A DNA stretch of 64,000 bases from Lindgomyces ingoldianus (GCF_010093535.1 NW_022985175.1:682001-746000); one strand, 5' to 3'. Shown: positions 1 to 12,099, numbered from the stretch's first letter. Program-made: numbers and translations. Notes: generated by a model from the sequence alone, not told the origin.

Positions 1-3000
1 AATCTACTTTTATAAGGCCTTTAAAGGTCCTAGCTAATTTAGATGCTTATTATAAAAAGCTTTTAGTTTATAAAGAGAACTTATAAAATTTAAAGCTTTA
101 TACTAGACTAGATTAAAGTTATGTTTTACTTATTTTACCTAGTACTTAAGCGTTTTCTAGTAGAGCTTGCTAGTAAGTATTTCCTTTACTTTCTACTTTT
201 TTACCTTATTAATAGTAATTCTAGGGGGTTTTAGAGGTTCTTATTTTAAAAGCAGATCCTAAGAGTCTTTATAAAGCATGTTTAGTGTAAAGACATTATG
301 TATCTTTAACTTTAAAAGTAGCTTTAGGTAGTATAAGTTTTTAACTTATTTAAGTACCTTAAAGAGGCCTTTTTATTATTTAAATAGTTTTTAGCTAGGT
401 CTTTAAACAGCAAAGTTTTTAGTGTTTAGGTAGACTATGTTACTAACCTTCTAGTTAACTAGCTAGCAGTGGCAGTTAACTATAGTTTACATCTAATTCT
501 AGGCCTTTTCTATATAGGTCTTAGCTAACTTCTAGGCTGCATGCATGTAGGTTGCTAATGCTAGGGCATCCTTATAATTTAGCTTGTCTGTAGCTATAAT
601 AGGTTCTGTAGAATGTTTCTAGTCCTAGCTTTAACATAGTTTAGAGCTATATAAGACTTAATATAAAGATATTTTAATTATTATATAAGGTAAGGTTATC
701 TAAGCCTAATTAATTAAGAGTAGTAAGAAACTCTAGTTATTTTAGTAAAAAAATATAAAAAGCTTTAGTCTTTAATTAATATACTTATTTATAATCTTTA
801 TTTAGCTATTTATTTTTTTATAATAAGTAGTAAAAAGCTTAACTTTTACACTTAAAATTTAATAGAATTTAGACTAAAAACTAGATATAAACTAAAGTTC
901 TTAATTAGAAATAATAGTTTTAGGTGTGTAGCTAAAACAGTACACTTATTAAATAAATAAAGTAGCTATTTCTTAGGTGTTAATTATTTTATAGTAAGAA
1001 ATAGAAATAGCTTATTTTAATAAGTAATTAATTATAACTATAATCTAATTATATCTAGACTTGTCTTTAGAAAACTCCTTAAAGTTAATGCATAAGTGCT
1101 ACATTAGTTAAGCAAGAATTAGTAGGGGGTAGATAAAGCCTAGAGTTTAAGTCTATTTTAGATAAGCCTTATAATAAGGGAGGTAATTCTATACATATTA
1201 TTTATAAGTAGCCTTTATACCCTTTTAGTAGTACTTTTAGGCTAGTAACTAATAGGTCTTAGTAGCACTTAGGTGTGCTAAGGATACTTAGTTGTAGACT
1301 TCTTAGATAAGTTAAGTACATAGTAATAAGTCTGCTAGCACACATAAGTAGTTAGCATAGAGAAGTAGTCTATTTTCTATTTAATAATAGTAGGGTAGGA
1401 GTTCTTGCTTTTATATAAAAAAGGCTTAATTCTTTTAAAGTAATACATTAATTAATTTTAAAAAATTTAAAGACATAACTTAGTCTAGTTCTTTTATAAC
1501 ATTTAGTGTAGCTACTTAAGTTATTATTTAAGTAATATAGTACTAGGCTAGTTTAGAGTTAATTTAGGGGTGCAGTTAGTGCAGTTTTAGTAGGACTCTT
1601 AACTTATTATTAGTTTAAGCTGCTTTTAAATTTTCTATGTCTTATTTATAATAACTAAGAATGTCTGCTCTAGTGTTATTTTTACTAGGGGTGTACTTAA
1701 TTTAGAAGCAATACTAAGCTAACTTTTTAGCCTAATAGACCTAATAAGCATTTAGCACTTTTATTATTATAAAGTACTTTAATAACTAATAATTAGTATA
1801 TACTAAAGTGCTTGTTGCTATAGATGTAAGCTTAGCCCTTTATTATTTAAATGCTATAATAATTGTAAATAGCTTCTTATTATGTATCTTCTAGTTTAGC
1901 TCTAAACTAGATAGGACCTTACTATAGAACAATACTAGGCACTAATTTCTATCTACTTGTTCTTAAAAAAGGACTTCTGCTACTACTTTATTAAAAGTGT
2001 TAGTTTTAATTTTAGTTTATAATATAAAGTTAAAATAGCAGAGTGTAAGTATACTTAGTAGCGCAGACTTTAGCTTTTTAAAAGCTACATTACACTCTAA
2101 AGTCTATATAAAAGGGGTAGTAAAGCTCTAAAGTGTAATAATTAGTTTTGCTATATAAAAGAATTCTAAAATAAATTGCTAATAGAATTTAGTAAAGCCT
2201 AGAAAGAATTTCACACCTGTTATAGTAGTAGGCGCCTGCTAGTTGCGTAGCACCTCTACTTTCTCTAGGTTAACCTTTAGTCTTTTATTTAAAAGTATAT
2301 AGCTAAGATACTTTATTTAAGTAATATAAAATTTACTTTTTTTAATCTTTACTTATAATTCTGCTTACTAAAGCCTTTTTAAGACTTTTTTAATATAAAG
2401 GATATAAGTTACTTTATCTTTAAAGTAAATAAAAATGTTATTAAAATAAGCAATATAGAAATTGTCTAGATAGTTAATTAATACATTATTTATATAGCAC
2501 TAGTAAGTTACTAGACTATTGCATAATCTAAAAGGCAGAACTTTACACTTATAAGTTTTATATTATGTCTAAAAGGTAGTACACTTTTTAGAGCTTAGAT
2601 CTATCCTAATCTTATTAAAAGCTGCGTAAATATTAAACTTAGTAAAAATTGCTACCTTAGTAGGTCTTAACAGAAGTTTGTTTATATATAGTATTAGATA
2701 CACATTCTTACAGGTAAGAGTGTTAAGTTTGCAGTAATTAACATAGATACATAAGTTACTATTTAGTTTCTATACATAAAGAATAGAAAATGTAAAAAGG
2801 CTCTAACTCTGCTTAATAAAGCTATATTTTAGATTATCTATAACATATTTTTTTATTACCTCTAGCTCCTTAAGGTTTTGTTTATACAACAAACTATAAC
2901 TATTAAGGAGAGGCTCTGTAAGGACAATCTTGTAGTTATATAGATAATGTACTAGTAGCTAGTAAGCTGCTATGTGGCTAAATACATCTTAGTACTAATA

Positions 3001-5457
3001 GTATTTAAAAGGTAATTAGAAGTTTACTAATGCTTTAGTTTTATATTTAGTGTTTAACTATAAGGCTTACTTATCTTTAATTAACTACTTAATTTTATAA
3101 ATAAAAGTTAAAAAAAACTTATTTTTTTTTTATGTTAAAATAAAAAGCATTTGCTAAAATTAGAGTAATAGTAGCTAAATAAACCTCCTTTAGACCTATT
3201 CTAGACTTCTTAATAGATAAGTAAAAGAACAATTTAAGTGTCTTTAGACTATAAATAATAGAAGATCTATATAATTTTAGTAGCCTTAGCAAACCCTTAA
3301 TGTAATAGATTATTAGGCTGTATAACTACTAAAATTAGTCCTTTTTCTATAGTGTGTTACATTATTTAATATCTAGCTCTACTTCTTTATTGCGCGTAGG
3401 CTAGGTTAATTACATAAGCAAGGGTAGTAAAGGTTTATAGGTAAGCAGATATTTACTAGGCTATATAATTTAATTCTTTTCTATATCTAAATAAAGTTTA
3501 AAACAACATAACTATTTAATGCTAATAATATAATTCTAAAAGCTAAGGTCTATAATAATAAAAAGGCAGTTTTAAATGCTTCTCCTATTAATTTACATGT
3601 GTAGGCAGATATACTAGTAGACAGGGACTTAGATCTAATCTTAAAAGCTCTTAACTATAACTTTAAATAGTAAGCGTTAGATAGGGATATAAAAGCATTA
3701 AAATAATAACTTAGTAGTTAGTAAGTTAATAAATAAAAAACTATAGGCGCTAGTATTAACTAAAAAATTTAAACAAACTCTAATGCTTTTTAAATATAAA
3801 ATAGTAGAGACTTAGAAGTATTTTTCTTTAAATAAGTATAATAAATTAATGTTTAATAGATTATACTTACTTAAGCCTAGAATAAAAAGTTTTTTTAAGT
3901 GTTACTATTTTCTATCTAGAAAGCATCTAGATTAAAATTATTTATGTTTATAAATTCTTCTTTAGAATCTTACTACTCTACTTTTATTTCTTATACTTTA
4001 GAAATAGAGCAGTTACTAGCAAAATGTTTTAGTTTTTTATAATAATAATAGTTACTAGGAGTTGTCTGTCTTTCTAGGGCAGGTGTCTAGCTAGATTGTC
4101 TATAGGTAACTAACATAGACTAGAGTACTAACAGAGGTGCAGGTCAGAGTGCACTAGAATAGTATACTGCCTTAGATGTATTACTAGAAACCTTTTAAGA
4201 CTAATCTATACTAGGTCTAACAGTAGACTGTTAGGTAAGATTAATAGTTTACTTTAAAATAGTAAAGGTATTCCTTCTTTCTATGTTATAAGCTGTTAGG
4301 TAGGCTACTATAGTCTTAAAAAAGCTTTTTTAAGTGTGCTTAAAACCTAAGTTTAGTACTTTTAGGCTAAGTAGTATCTTTTTTTATAAGTAGAAAAACT
4401 ATTTTGCTTTTAATATAAACCCTTTAATAGCAGCACTAATAAAGTAAGCTTTAAAAGTAAAAAACACTTCTTTTTTACTTATTCTTAAAGTTTAAAACGC
4501 CTGTTGCGCCTCTATTTTTTTATTACTAGTAATAAAGTAAGTTTATAAAAGCTTAATTATTTCTTTTATATTTTTAAACTAAAAGTAATCTAATTTAGCT
4601 AGGTATCTAGGCTCTAGGTATTCCTTTGCGATACTAGCAGTGTGTCCCTATACTAACGCCATGCGTGCGCGCTTACTCTAATAGTAATCTGCATTAATGT
4701 TAAGTCTATCTATAATAAAGGCTTACTATTATTTAAACATAAGTTCTTTGCTGTCTATAAAGTTCTTAATCTTAAGCATATATTTAGTAAAGTAGCTTTA
4801 AAAAAGCTTAAAGGTGCCTAAAAAGTCTTTTACTATTAAAGTAGTAGAGGTAATTTAAGGCATTATTATAAGTAATTTAGTAGTTAGTAAAAGTTAATTA
4901 AAACTAATAGTTTTTAATCTAGTTAGCTATTTAATTTATGCCCTTAATTAAGCAACTTAGTTCTTAAAGGCTATGCTGCTAAAGTTTAACTTTAAATTTA
5001 GTAAGTTTTTAGCTTTTAGTCTTATAAAAGAGGGTTTAGCTATTAAGGTTAGTAGTAGTTTAGTTTTAAAAGCAGGCATCTTGCCTTAGCTATAGCTAGA
5101 ACAGGTTGTAGTCTTTACAATAAGATCTAATAGTAGTTAAGAGTTAAGCATTAGTAGTTGTTCTTAATCTTAATAAGTTATTAGTAGTCTTTAAGTTTTT
5201 ACTTTAGCACACTCTTTGCAACTTTTTTAAAGGCAATTTTAATTATAAGGGATAAAAAGTTTTAAACCTAAAAGCTTTAGTTAATAAAAAGTCTCTAAAA
5301 TTCTATTTATACTAACTAAATAATTTAATATAATAGTGTGTAAGAATAGTAACCTAAACTAAATTAGACACTTTTTAAAGTTAGACATAGTTAAATAAAT
5401 AATTAATGTAATATTATAATAAAGCTGTTACTAGTAAAAGCAAGTTTTCTAATATAA
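1..5457 (-). mobile_element. RIP-mutated Ty3/gypsy LTR retrotransposon, internal region
   Basis: The stretch is very AT-rich and almost without CpA, the mark of repeat-induced point mutation. Read on the minus strand, 2180-2540 translates through stops into a recognisable gypsy reverse transcriptase. It shows a LPFRLCNS block, then YFNNIF in place of the catalytic YLDDIL box (both Asp changed to Asn, as RIP would do), then a VKFFLGFTKFY block. At about 4008-4057 there is a decayed CCHC zinc knuckle (Y-x2-Y-x4-H-x4-C spacing), so gag lies to the right and integrase to the left. The left edge of the window appears to cut the integrase C-terminus (a GPY/F-like stretch near 10-60), so the other LTR is outside. 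No open frame survives and the copy is dead. Confidence 0.85.
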
Positions 5458-5747
5458 TGTAACAGCGCAGGCAAGACAATAGGTCTAAATGCAGTATAAA
5501 TCTACTTAGAGGCATATAGGAGTGCGTAGGGACTTAGAGACCTAGGAATACTAATAACACCTATAGGCCTTGTACGTAGGATATCAGAAAACTACCAAGC
5601 TAGCTACAGGGGCGAGGTGCGACTAAATACATGCAGGAATAGGGGTAACTGCGGGGGACTGGGTCAAGTCATGGTCAGGGCCGATACGGGGACTCTTCGG
5701 ATAGGATCCGAGCGACCCGAGATGGAACGATTCGTAGAATCGTTACA
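5458..5747 (-). repeat. Gypsy-type LTR, 290 bp, not RIP-mutated
   Basis: A 290-bp block of normal base composition sits between two AT-rich stretches. It begins TGTAACAGCG and ends CGTTACA, giving the TG...CA ends and short inverted repeat expected of an LTR. It directly follows the gypsy internal region. On the minus strand the first internal bases (TTATATTAGA) resemble a mutated TGGTATCAGA primer-binding site, which fits a 5' LTR in minus orientation. The 5 bp on each side (tataa and ctaaa) are not a target-site duplication, so a clean solo-LTR insertion is not supported. Confidence 0.65.
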
Positions 5748-7531
5748 CTAAAGCTTTAAAAAACATCCTTCTTACTTAGTATAGTTATAATAGCTGTAAA
5801 GCTATTGCAACACTTATTTAAGCAGAGGACTAAGTTATAAAAGTTATAAAGCTTTTTAATAACTCTATGCTATTAATAAAGCTTAAATTAATTTTAAAAA
5901 GCTACATTAGCTAGCTTTTATTTCTACAGGCTTATATTATTGCTGTAAATAACTGCCTTAATAATAATTTAAATAGTATAGCTAGCGCAGTGTATTTAGT
6001 TGTTGCTGCTAAAGTTAAGGTTTATGTGCAAGTTAAGATAATTAATAAGCTAGATGTTATTATTTAATGTGTTATCTGCTATAAAGCAGTAGAATTTTAA
6101 CTTAATATTATACTCTTAAAAAACCTTAATAATAGTATGTGCTTAATTTGCGCTAGTCTTGTTGCTGTATAGGTTTTTAAAGCTAATAAGTAGGTCTTAC
6201 AGCTAGGTGTTAGCATCTATGTACACATCTATAAGCTATATAAGCTAAGTTTAATAGGGCTTACTTACTAATAAAATGCGCAACAACTTTTAGTATTAAA
6301 AAGTAGTTAAGACTACTCTACTTAATTAAGCTTAACATAATTTTACTATAAGCTTTACATAACATAGTTTAAATCTCCTCTTTTTACTTTATAAAACTAT
6401 TATAAAGATATTATAATAGCATAGTTAAAGAAGTAGAGAAAGTGTTAAGAAGATTAAGTTAATTTTAAGTAATAAAACTTTAACATTTAGCTAAGGTTAA
6501 TTACTATAGCAACTAATTAGATATAACTACCTAGTTAATAAACACCTACACTAAAGCACCCTCCTGCTACAGCGTATAAGCTACCTGCTGCCTTACTCCT
6601 GCTACCTCTGCTGCTGCTATAAAGGGATTTAAAGGCCTCTAAGGGCTATCTAGCAGTACGCTAATGTTAGCATTAATCTTATAAACTACCTTAAAATGCC
6701 TTACTATATAGATATTACTATTAATAAGTTTAGCTACTTTTTAAACACTAGCTTTATAGTAAGCTTAATAAAGCTACAGCTGCTTCTTCTTACCTGCCTT
6801 AGTAATGTGCTGCAGATCTGCACTATATCTTTACATAAATAACACTTTCTAGCGCCTAAAAAGTTATAACTTATGCTTTATATAATATCTTAGCTAATCT
6901 GCGCTTAATTTAACACTAGAACACTATATATTATCTTAGTTAATCTTAAAGGTAATTTTAACATTATAGTAGGCATTATTTAGGTGCTCTTTAGCCTAGG
7001 TATCTTATATATGCTTTAAAGAAGTTACTTTACGCAAGGACAGCATAGATAGACTAGGTGAGGCTATGTAGGCCTTCTCTAAGCGTTAGGATAAGGCAGC
7101 ATAATATATCTAGGTAGCAGAACAGCTAGATAAGGCATGTAAGGATAAGGCATGTAAGGATAAGGCTTATAAGGATAAAGCCTACAAGAATAAGGCCTAT
7201 AAGGTAGTAACACACTAAGATAACTACATTATTAATTAAGATAAAAATTAAGACATTATAATAAGTAAAAGAATAACATAGATAGCATAGTTACTAAATT
7301 TATTAGAAGATTGCTAACAAAATAAGTAATAACAGTATTCTCTGCATTAATCTCTAAACACAAGCCCTCTAGCCCTTAGTAACCTGCCTTTAACTGCCTA
7401 AAACTACTAAAAATTCTATATAACTACTGTAAACAGTTAGTACAGCAGCCTTACGTATAGTACAGTATACTAAGTAGATGCCCTGTACGTACGTACGTGA
7501 CCAAAATCAGTGTACTGCAGTACTGTACTAT
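5748..7531. mobile_element. RIP-mutated element, probably a DNA transposon, right end at about 7530
   Basis: Again AT-rich and CpA-poor, with no surviving ORF. The right end carries GTACTGCAGTACTGTAC at 7512-7528, right where the HET-like coding sequence stops. Read inward from that end, the sequence is clearly related to the element that starts at 33727. Shared blocks include a TTTTGTTAGCA stretch at about 7307-7317 (complement), and a TAGTNTNTATAGA-like block. The 33.7 kb copy is much less mutated. The transposase type could not be identified. Confidence 0.55.
7126..7200 (+). repeat. Five 15-bp tandem units
   Basis: Units of the form AAGGATAAGGCATGT repeat five times without a break. In one frame they encode a K-D-K-A-C/Y repeat. 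The unit length is a multiple of three, and the repeat is better preserved than its surroundings, so it is probably part of a former coding region of the element. Confidence 0.7.
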
Positions 7532-7547
7532 TAGGTGTACTAACGGT

Positions 7548-7937
7548 TGGACACACTGCCTTCAATGCGTCTTGTTTGCCTATGAGCAGCCCAAGATAGC
7601 TTTTTCGCCACAGCGAGTTCATGTAGCTCGCATCTATTGCTTAACACTAGGGGGTCTACTCTTGTAATATCGGATATAGGTTCGAGAAGATCCTCTTTAG
7701 ACCCTACGAATTTCCAGGTGCTACTATAAAACAACACGCTGTTGGGAGCAATGAGTTCTTGTAATGTCCAGCCTCGGGTAAACCAGCGGCATGCCTGGAG
7801 TCCAGAATGGAATGCGTGAGAGTCCTCGTCAGGTAGATCCGACAGATATACGTAGCATCTATCCGCGCTCTTGTACCATTGAAACATGGAGTTGATAGAT
7901 TCCGAAAGCTCTGCGCTATTCGATTTATCAATGCAAA
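7548..7937 (-). pseudogene. HET domain, C-terminal half (fragment)
   Basis: The minus-strand frame contains the second half of a fungal heterokaryon-incompatibility (HET) domain. It starts at CIDKSNSAELSESINSMFQW, then has a CYVYLSDLP block, a WFTRGWTLQELIAP block and a KLSWAAHRQT block. The reading stops being HET-like after TRRIE, at about 7560. There the DNA runs into the end of the neighbouring transposon. Upstream of CID the frame has a stop and no start. The missing first half is found, in the same orientation, at 13113-13350. HET proteins trigger incompatibility cell death; this fragment cannot be functional. Confidence 0.85.
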
Positions 7938-8354
7938 CTCAACCTATACTTGCGACAACATCGACTTTGTTTAACTGCTTACGCGACCCAGCGTAGGAGT
8001 AGGGTAGTTCACGAATACAAAGCAAAGAATCTGCAGGGTAATTACAGTCATTGTTTCAACTTACCGAGTTATCTTGATAGTAAGCAGGATAGAATTTGGA
8101 ACAGTATGTGGCACGAATACAGGTTACCAATCTACTGCGAGTCTCATGAGATGCATTTTTTTTTAAATCTGAAGCATTGCGCGCTGAAGTTTCTTATGAT
8201 GCAATTGTAATTGATAAAATCCAAAGGTCTATAACATATAAAGGAATGACAATACAGCTACTTTCGTACGAAACTCACGATCTTACACAAATAGACCGCT
8301 ATCCATCTTGTTGATTTCCTAAGCTGGAGTTGATACAGAAAACTTTGCAAGCAC
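7938..8354. other. No gene seen
   Basis: The only open frame here is a short one with no recognisable product. It contains the 3' flank of the secreted-protein gene. Confidence 0.5.
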
Positions 8355-8930
8355 CTAGTTCTTCTTGCCTTGCTGAGTTGGGGTGCCTTCGTAGTTCACC
8401 TCATTGAAAACGTTACTGTTCTTTGCAACAGTGACCTTGGTTCGCGCCATATCGCCCTCGCCACGAGTGTAGATTTCCTCGTTTATGATCCTGATATCCG
8501 GGATGGCCTCCTTGAGTCCATCCTTGACAGCCTTGAGCCGGGTAGGGGTTGACGAGGAGATGCCGGCACCGCCCGCCCACCACTGCGAACCGAGTTCCTC
8601 TACCATCTCCCCTGCCGCTTTGCCATCGGCCCTCTCTTGACCGCAGAAAATATGGAAGACGGATGGGATAAAGTCTTTGTCCCAGATATAGAGAGCAGTG
8701 CAGCCGCTCAAGTTGCTGACAGTCGCTGATGTATAGCCTTTACTCTTGTAGTTGGGCCCCATGATATAGGTGTTTTCCAGGATGTTGTTTGGATCAGAAG
8801 CCGCCCCTGTGAATGTCCTGCGTTCGAGACTACGAGCCTCAGGAGCAGCGACATCAGATGAGACGGGAGCCGCAGCGATCCCACTGATCAAGACCGAAGC
8901 TCCAACGAAGAGAGACTTGACGTTAACCAT
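8355..8930 (-). CDS. Small secreted protein, family not recognised (191 aa)
   Basis: Single-exon ORF of 191 aa. Residues 1-21 form a signal peptide (hydrophobic core LFVGASVLISGIAAAP) followed by a pro-like segment ending in a basic RSLERR, a possible Kex2-type site near residue 37. The mature part has two cysteines (in SGCTALYIWDKD and HIFCGQE), which could pair, and a WWAGG stretch. The C-terminus is polar (QQGKKN). The start is supported by the signal peptide and a TATA-like box 160 bp upstream. I recognise no enzyme family; secreted effector-like or antimicrobial roles are only possibilities. It lies inside the 5.2-kb segment separating the two HET halves. Confidence 0.75.
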   Translation of the reverse strand: MVNVKSLFVGASVLISGIAAAPVSSDVAAPEARSLERRTFTGAASDPNNILENTYIMGPNYKSKGYTSATVSNLSGCTALYIWDKDFIPSVFHIFCGQERADGKAAGEMVEELGSQWWAGGAGISSSTPTRLKAVKDGLKEAIPDIRIINEEIYTRGEGDMARTKVTVAKNSNVFNEVNYEGTPTQQGKKN

Positions 8931-9110
8931 CTTGAAGGAATATGAGTTCTTGGTGGCTGTTGATCGAAGTGAAGAAGAAAGTAGCTGTTGCGAAGAGAAG
9001 AAAGTAGCTGTTGCGAAGGCTGGTTGTTGGTTGTTGTTGTTGAGTTGCTTGTGATGATGGATTCTAGAAATGCAGGAAACTGAACGACCTATATACTCGA
9101 ATATTGACCA
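8931..9110 (-). promoter_or_regulatory. Probable promoter and 5' UTR of the secreted-protein gene
   Basis: On the minus strand a GTATATAGG box lies at 9088-9096, about 160 bp before the start codon. The putative leader holds a perfect 23-bp tandem duplication (8974-8996 and 8997-9019, unit starting GAAGAAAGTAGC) followed by a short TTG-rich run. Confidence 0.5.
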
Positions 9111-9468
9111 TCTCTAGACTTTTCTTTCCTGTAGAGTCATGGTAGATGAGGCTGGTGGTTTGCTTGCCGAGCGGGCGTCACCCGAACTACCACAGCATTG
9201 CGCATGGAGTGTAACGTAAGATGACCAGATACTATAAGCTGGAATTAGTGAGAGCGTTCGTGGTGAATTCGCTAGATGGCACGACAGGGTGTCAGAATCA
9301 GGCAGAGGTAGGTAGGTCGGTGTTGATCCTAGGTGGAGGATTTGGAGATGGAGACGAAGGTCCTTGGCACGTGAGGCTTGGCCTTGTTGCATAAGCGAAT
9401 TCTGATTGGCCCATAGTGTCAGTTGTTTCGGACACCGGCCTGAGTGCTAAGTGGAGCGCCTGATTTAT

Positions 9469-9600
9469 GAGATAATACTGATTCTTGAAAGAGATAATAC
9501 TGATTCTTGAAAGAGATAATACTGATTCTTGAAAGAGATAATACTGATTCTTGAAAGATATAATACTGATTCTTGAAAGATATAATACTGATTCTTGAAA
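9469..9600 (+). repeat. 22-bp minisatellite, six copies
   Basis: Six head-to-tail copies of a 22-bp unit beginning GAGATAATACTG. The last two copies share one change (GATATAAT). The unit is not a multiple of three. A lone partial copy (ATTCTTGAAAG) occurs at about 9768. Open frames that cross it are by-products of the repeat. Confidence 0.95.
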
Positions 9601-10020
9601 GAGATGCTTACTGTGTATGCCCTGTCCAGGTTGGCTTTCCCGCGGGCTCGAGTTTCTCAAAGGTGCCGGCAGTGGCCCCCCGAAGTCAAACTCCCCGGCG
9701 TCGATCCTGACGACGTCATTCAGCAGCATTACCATGTCGGTGCCTGATGTTGTGGCCATATATCTATTCTTGAAAGCATGGCAGCTACATAAGTTTCTGT
9801 ATGCGTAGATGGCTGAAAACCTTCCTCGCAACGAAATTCACCAAAACAATTGATTGTTGGAATTTGCAGGATTCGCTGGTGTCTACTCGTCCCGTGACGA
9901 GTTGGACCGTGCATTTCCCCTCAATATGTGGCATCACCAGTCACTCAATTACCCTCCTTTTGTAACCTTCGATAGCTACTTCAAATCGATTGTTCACCAC
10001 TATATCGCCGTTTTGCAACA

Positions 10021-12027
10021 TTGATGACCCAGCATTGGCCTGCTCAGCCATCCACAACAATGGGCGTGTCGAAACTCAATATCACTTCTCTGCCTCTCGA
10101 GATGCAGCAACAAATAGCAGATTGCGTCAAAGCAGCGCATCGACCCAGCCTTTTCGCCTTGAGTCTCGCAAGCAAGGCTTGCAATAGGGCGGCTGCCTTT
10201 GTCATTTTTCGCGATATCAGCATCACGGTCCGGAATCCCGATGGACTGCAACAAGATGTCAACAGACTTGTCAAGACTCTGTCCCGCACAGATTCCGCAC
10301 GACACGTCCAAAGCATCACTATCAAAGGGGCGCTACGACTTGAGTCCACCAAGAGGGCCATATATGATCCTGAGCACGGTTCGCTCAAACAAAGCGGCCT
10401 TTCTGAGATACTTGCTCAAGAAGAATTAATGGACTACTCGCGCGACTATGTAGTCTACGATGAAGGCGTTATTGAAGAATCCTCTAAAGAAGATGTAGCA
10501 TGGGCTCCAATTGTGAGCCTACTTAAAGTAACAACTAGCCTGAGAGACCTAATCTACAACTGCCAAACTCAATTTCCGCCAATTCTTCTCAAAGCCCTCC
10601 ACCAGCAACATCCCCTTTGCAGGCTCCACCATCTCACATTCCACTTCCGCACACTACTGTGGGGAACGCCTTATCCCTATGAAATGGAGCTCGCCACGTC
10701 TCCATCCTTGCATAGGCTAAAAGCTACATGTGCATACCAAGATTCCGATGGCGATTTTGACTACAACATGGACGCTATAATGGAGCTTGCCGCTGGGCTT
10801 GCTCCCAACCTACAGCATGTCACCGCATTGAGTCTCTACCCAAACCTCCCTTCAAGTCAACGCAGCATGCGGAAGCCGGCGTGGCAAGGCCTCCCGGGCT
10901 TTACTTCCGGAGCAAAGGGGTCCCTAAAATCACTATCTTTGAAAGGAAGCTCAGCATTGCACTCGACGGACCTGCTGCAGAGATGGGCCAAGCATACAGA
11001 CTTTACTCAGCTAGAGCATCTTATCCTGGGGGGCTCACACACAGAGTATTTCTGTGCTCTGAGTGGTGAGACAATGGACTGGATTGCCCAGCATTATTCA
11101 TTTCCTAATCTCAAGACACTCGAGGTCTACCTTACACGTGACGACGTGTTCAACGCAAGACCTAACTACACTCAACACGCAGTATCCTTTTTCCATGCCA
11201 TTAATCCTCTTGAGAAGCTCACCATCAATGGGGCAATGGATTCACAAATCCTCGAAGCCGTCTTAAACTATCACGGTTCGACACTGCATAAGCTAAGCAT
11301 AAACCCCATTGAAGACCTACAAGTAATCACCAATGGCCGCCAACGCAGCGAAATACCCCTCGAATTCACACCCTCGCGTATCCAACAAATCACCATCCAC
11401 TGCCCCCACCTCTCCGATCTCTCCCTTCCAATCATCCGCAACGCATCTCGCGCCTCCGAAACCGCGTGCTACAAAGCCCTCGCCCAGATCAAGCCTCTGC
11501 GAGCCCTGTTCCTCACACTTGAATGCACAAACTACCGCATCAATCGAGACCCAACATACGACCCTCAGTACGAGGGTGAAGATAACCAATTAACATATTG
11601 CACCGTGGACCGTCTTAAACGCGGCACGGTTAAACAAACACTGATAAACAGCGCCGTAGACGAAACCTTGGCTCGCTCAATCTTCACGCTCATTAGCACC
11701 CACAAACGGGGTCGCCAGCTCGAGAGTCTGAAGCTATGGACCCATGGCGCAGGGCAATTCGCGACAACATTCTATGGGAGCATTGACACTTTTGTTCGGA
11801 ATTTGAGTCGCTCGTGGTTGATTGAACGGGTGCCCGGCCATGAGGTTGAGGAGGAGGAGGATGTTAGCGTTAGGGAGTTGGCGAGGCTTGGGAGGGAGAG
11901 TAGAGAGATCGGTCTGAGGGGCAGGGATGATGGAGAGGTGGAGAAGATATTTTGGGAGATTTGGCCTGAGAAGCAAGGGAAAGAGGATTGGAGGGTTAGT
12001 TGGGAGGGGTTTAAGCTTGAGGAGTAG
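10021..12027 (+). CDS. F-box/LRR-like protein (up to 668 aa)
   Basis: A long single-exon ORF. Residues about 20-65 (LNITSLPLEMQQQIADCV... ASKACNRAAA) match the F-box pattern, that is, a leucine-proline start, a hydrophobic helix and a second helix. The rest alternates leucine-rich strands such as LEHLILGG, LKTLEVYL, LEKLTING and LHKLSINP, suggesting an irregular leucine-rich repeat fold. Such proteins usually recruit substrates to SCF ubiquitin ligases. The start could also be the internal Met at 10060 (MGVSKLN), which directly precedes the F-box and leaves 655 aa. The final 60 residues are Glu/Arg-rich and purine-rich in DNA. It sits within the segment between the two HET halves. Confidence 0.75.
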   Translation: MMTQHWPAQPSTTMGVSKLNITSLPLEMQQQIADCVKAAHRPSLFALSLASKACNRAAAFVIFRDISITVRNPDGLQQDVNRLVKTLSRTDSARHVQSITIKGALRLESTKRAIYDPEHGSLKQSGLSEILAQEELMDYSRDYVVYDEGVIEESSKEDVAWAPIVSLLKVTTSLRDLIYNCQTQFPPILLKALHQQHPLCRLHHLTFHFRTLLWGTPYPYEMELATSPSLHRLKATCAYQDSDGDFDYNMDAIMELAAGLAPNLQHVTALSLYPNLPSSQRSMRKPAWQGLPGFTSGAKGSLKSLSLKGSSALHSTDLLQRWAKHTDFTQLEHLILGGSHTEYFCALSGETMDWIAQHYSFPNLKTLEVYLTRDDVFNARPNYTQHAVSFFHAINPLEKLTINGAMDSQILEAVLNYHGSTLHKLSINPIEDLQVITNGRQRSEIPLEFTPSRIQQITIHCPHLSDLSLPIIRNASRASETACYKALAQIKPLRALFLTLECTNYRINRDPTYDPQYEGEDNQLTYCTVDRLKRGTVKQTLINSAVDETLARSIFTLISTHKRGRQLESLKLWTHGAGQFATTFYGSIDTFVRNLSRSWLIERVPGHEVEEEEDVSVRELARLGRESREIGLRGRDDGEVEKIFWEIWPEKQGKEDWRVSWEGFKLEE

Positions 12028-12089
12028 GGTTGGCGAGGATGATTATGACATGTATGTTTTTGACTGTAAGATATTTAGTGTATAGTTTT

Positions 12090-12099
12090 NNNNNNNNNN
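12090..12099. other. Assembly gap (10 N)
   Basis: Ten undetermined bases just downstream of the F-box gene; the real distance is unknown. Confidence 1.

Noticed and set aside
5453..5752. Clean sol-LTR insertion with target duplication
   Set aside because: The flanking 5 bp (tataa and ctaaa) are not identical, so a simple solo-LTR insertion cannot be shown.
9298..9831. 177-codon minus-strand ORF
   Set aside because: It reads through the 22-bp minisatellite, producing an artificial repeat peptide; no domain or start support.
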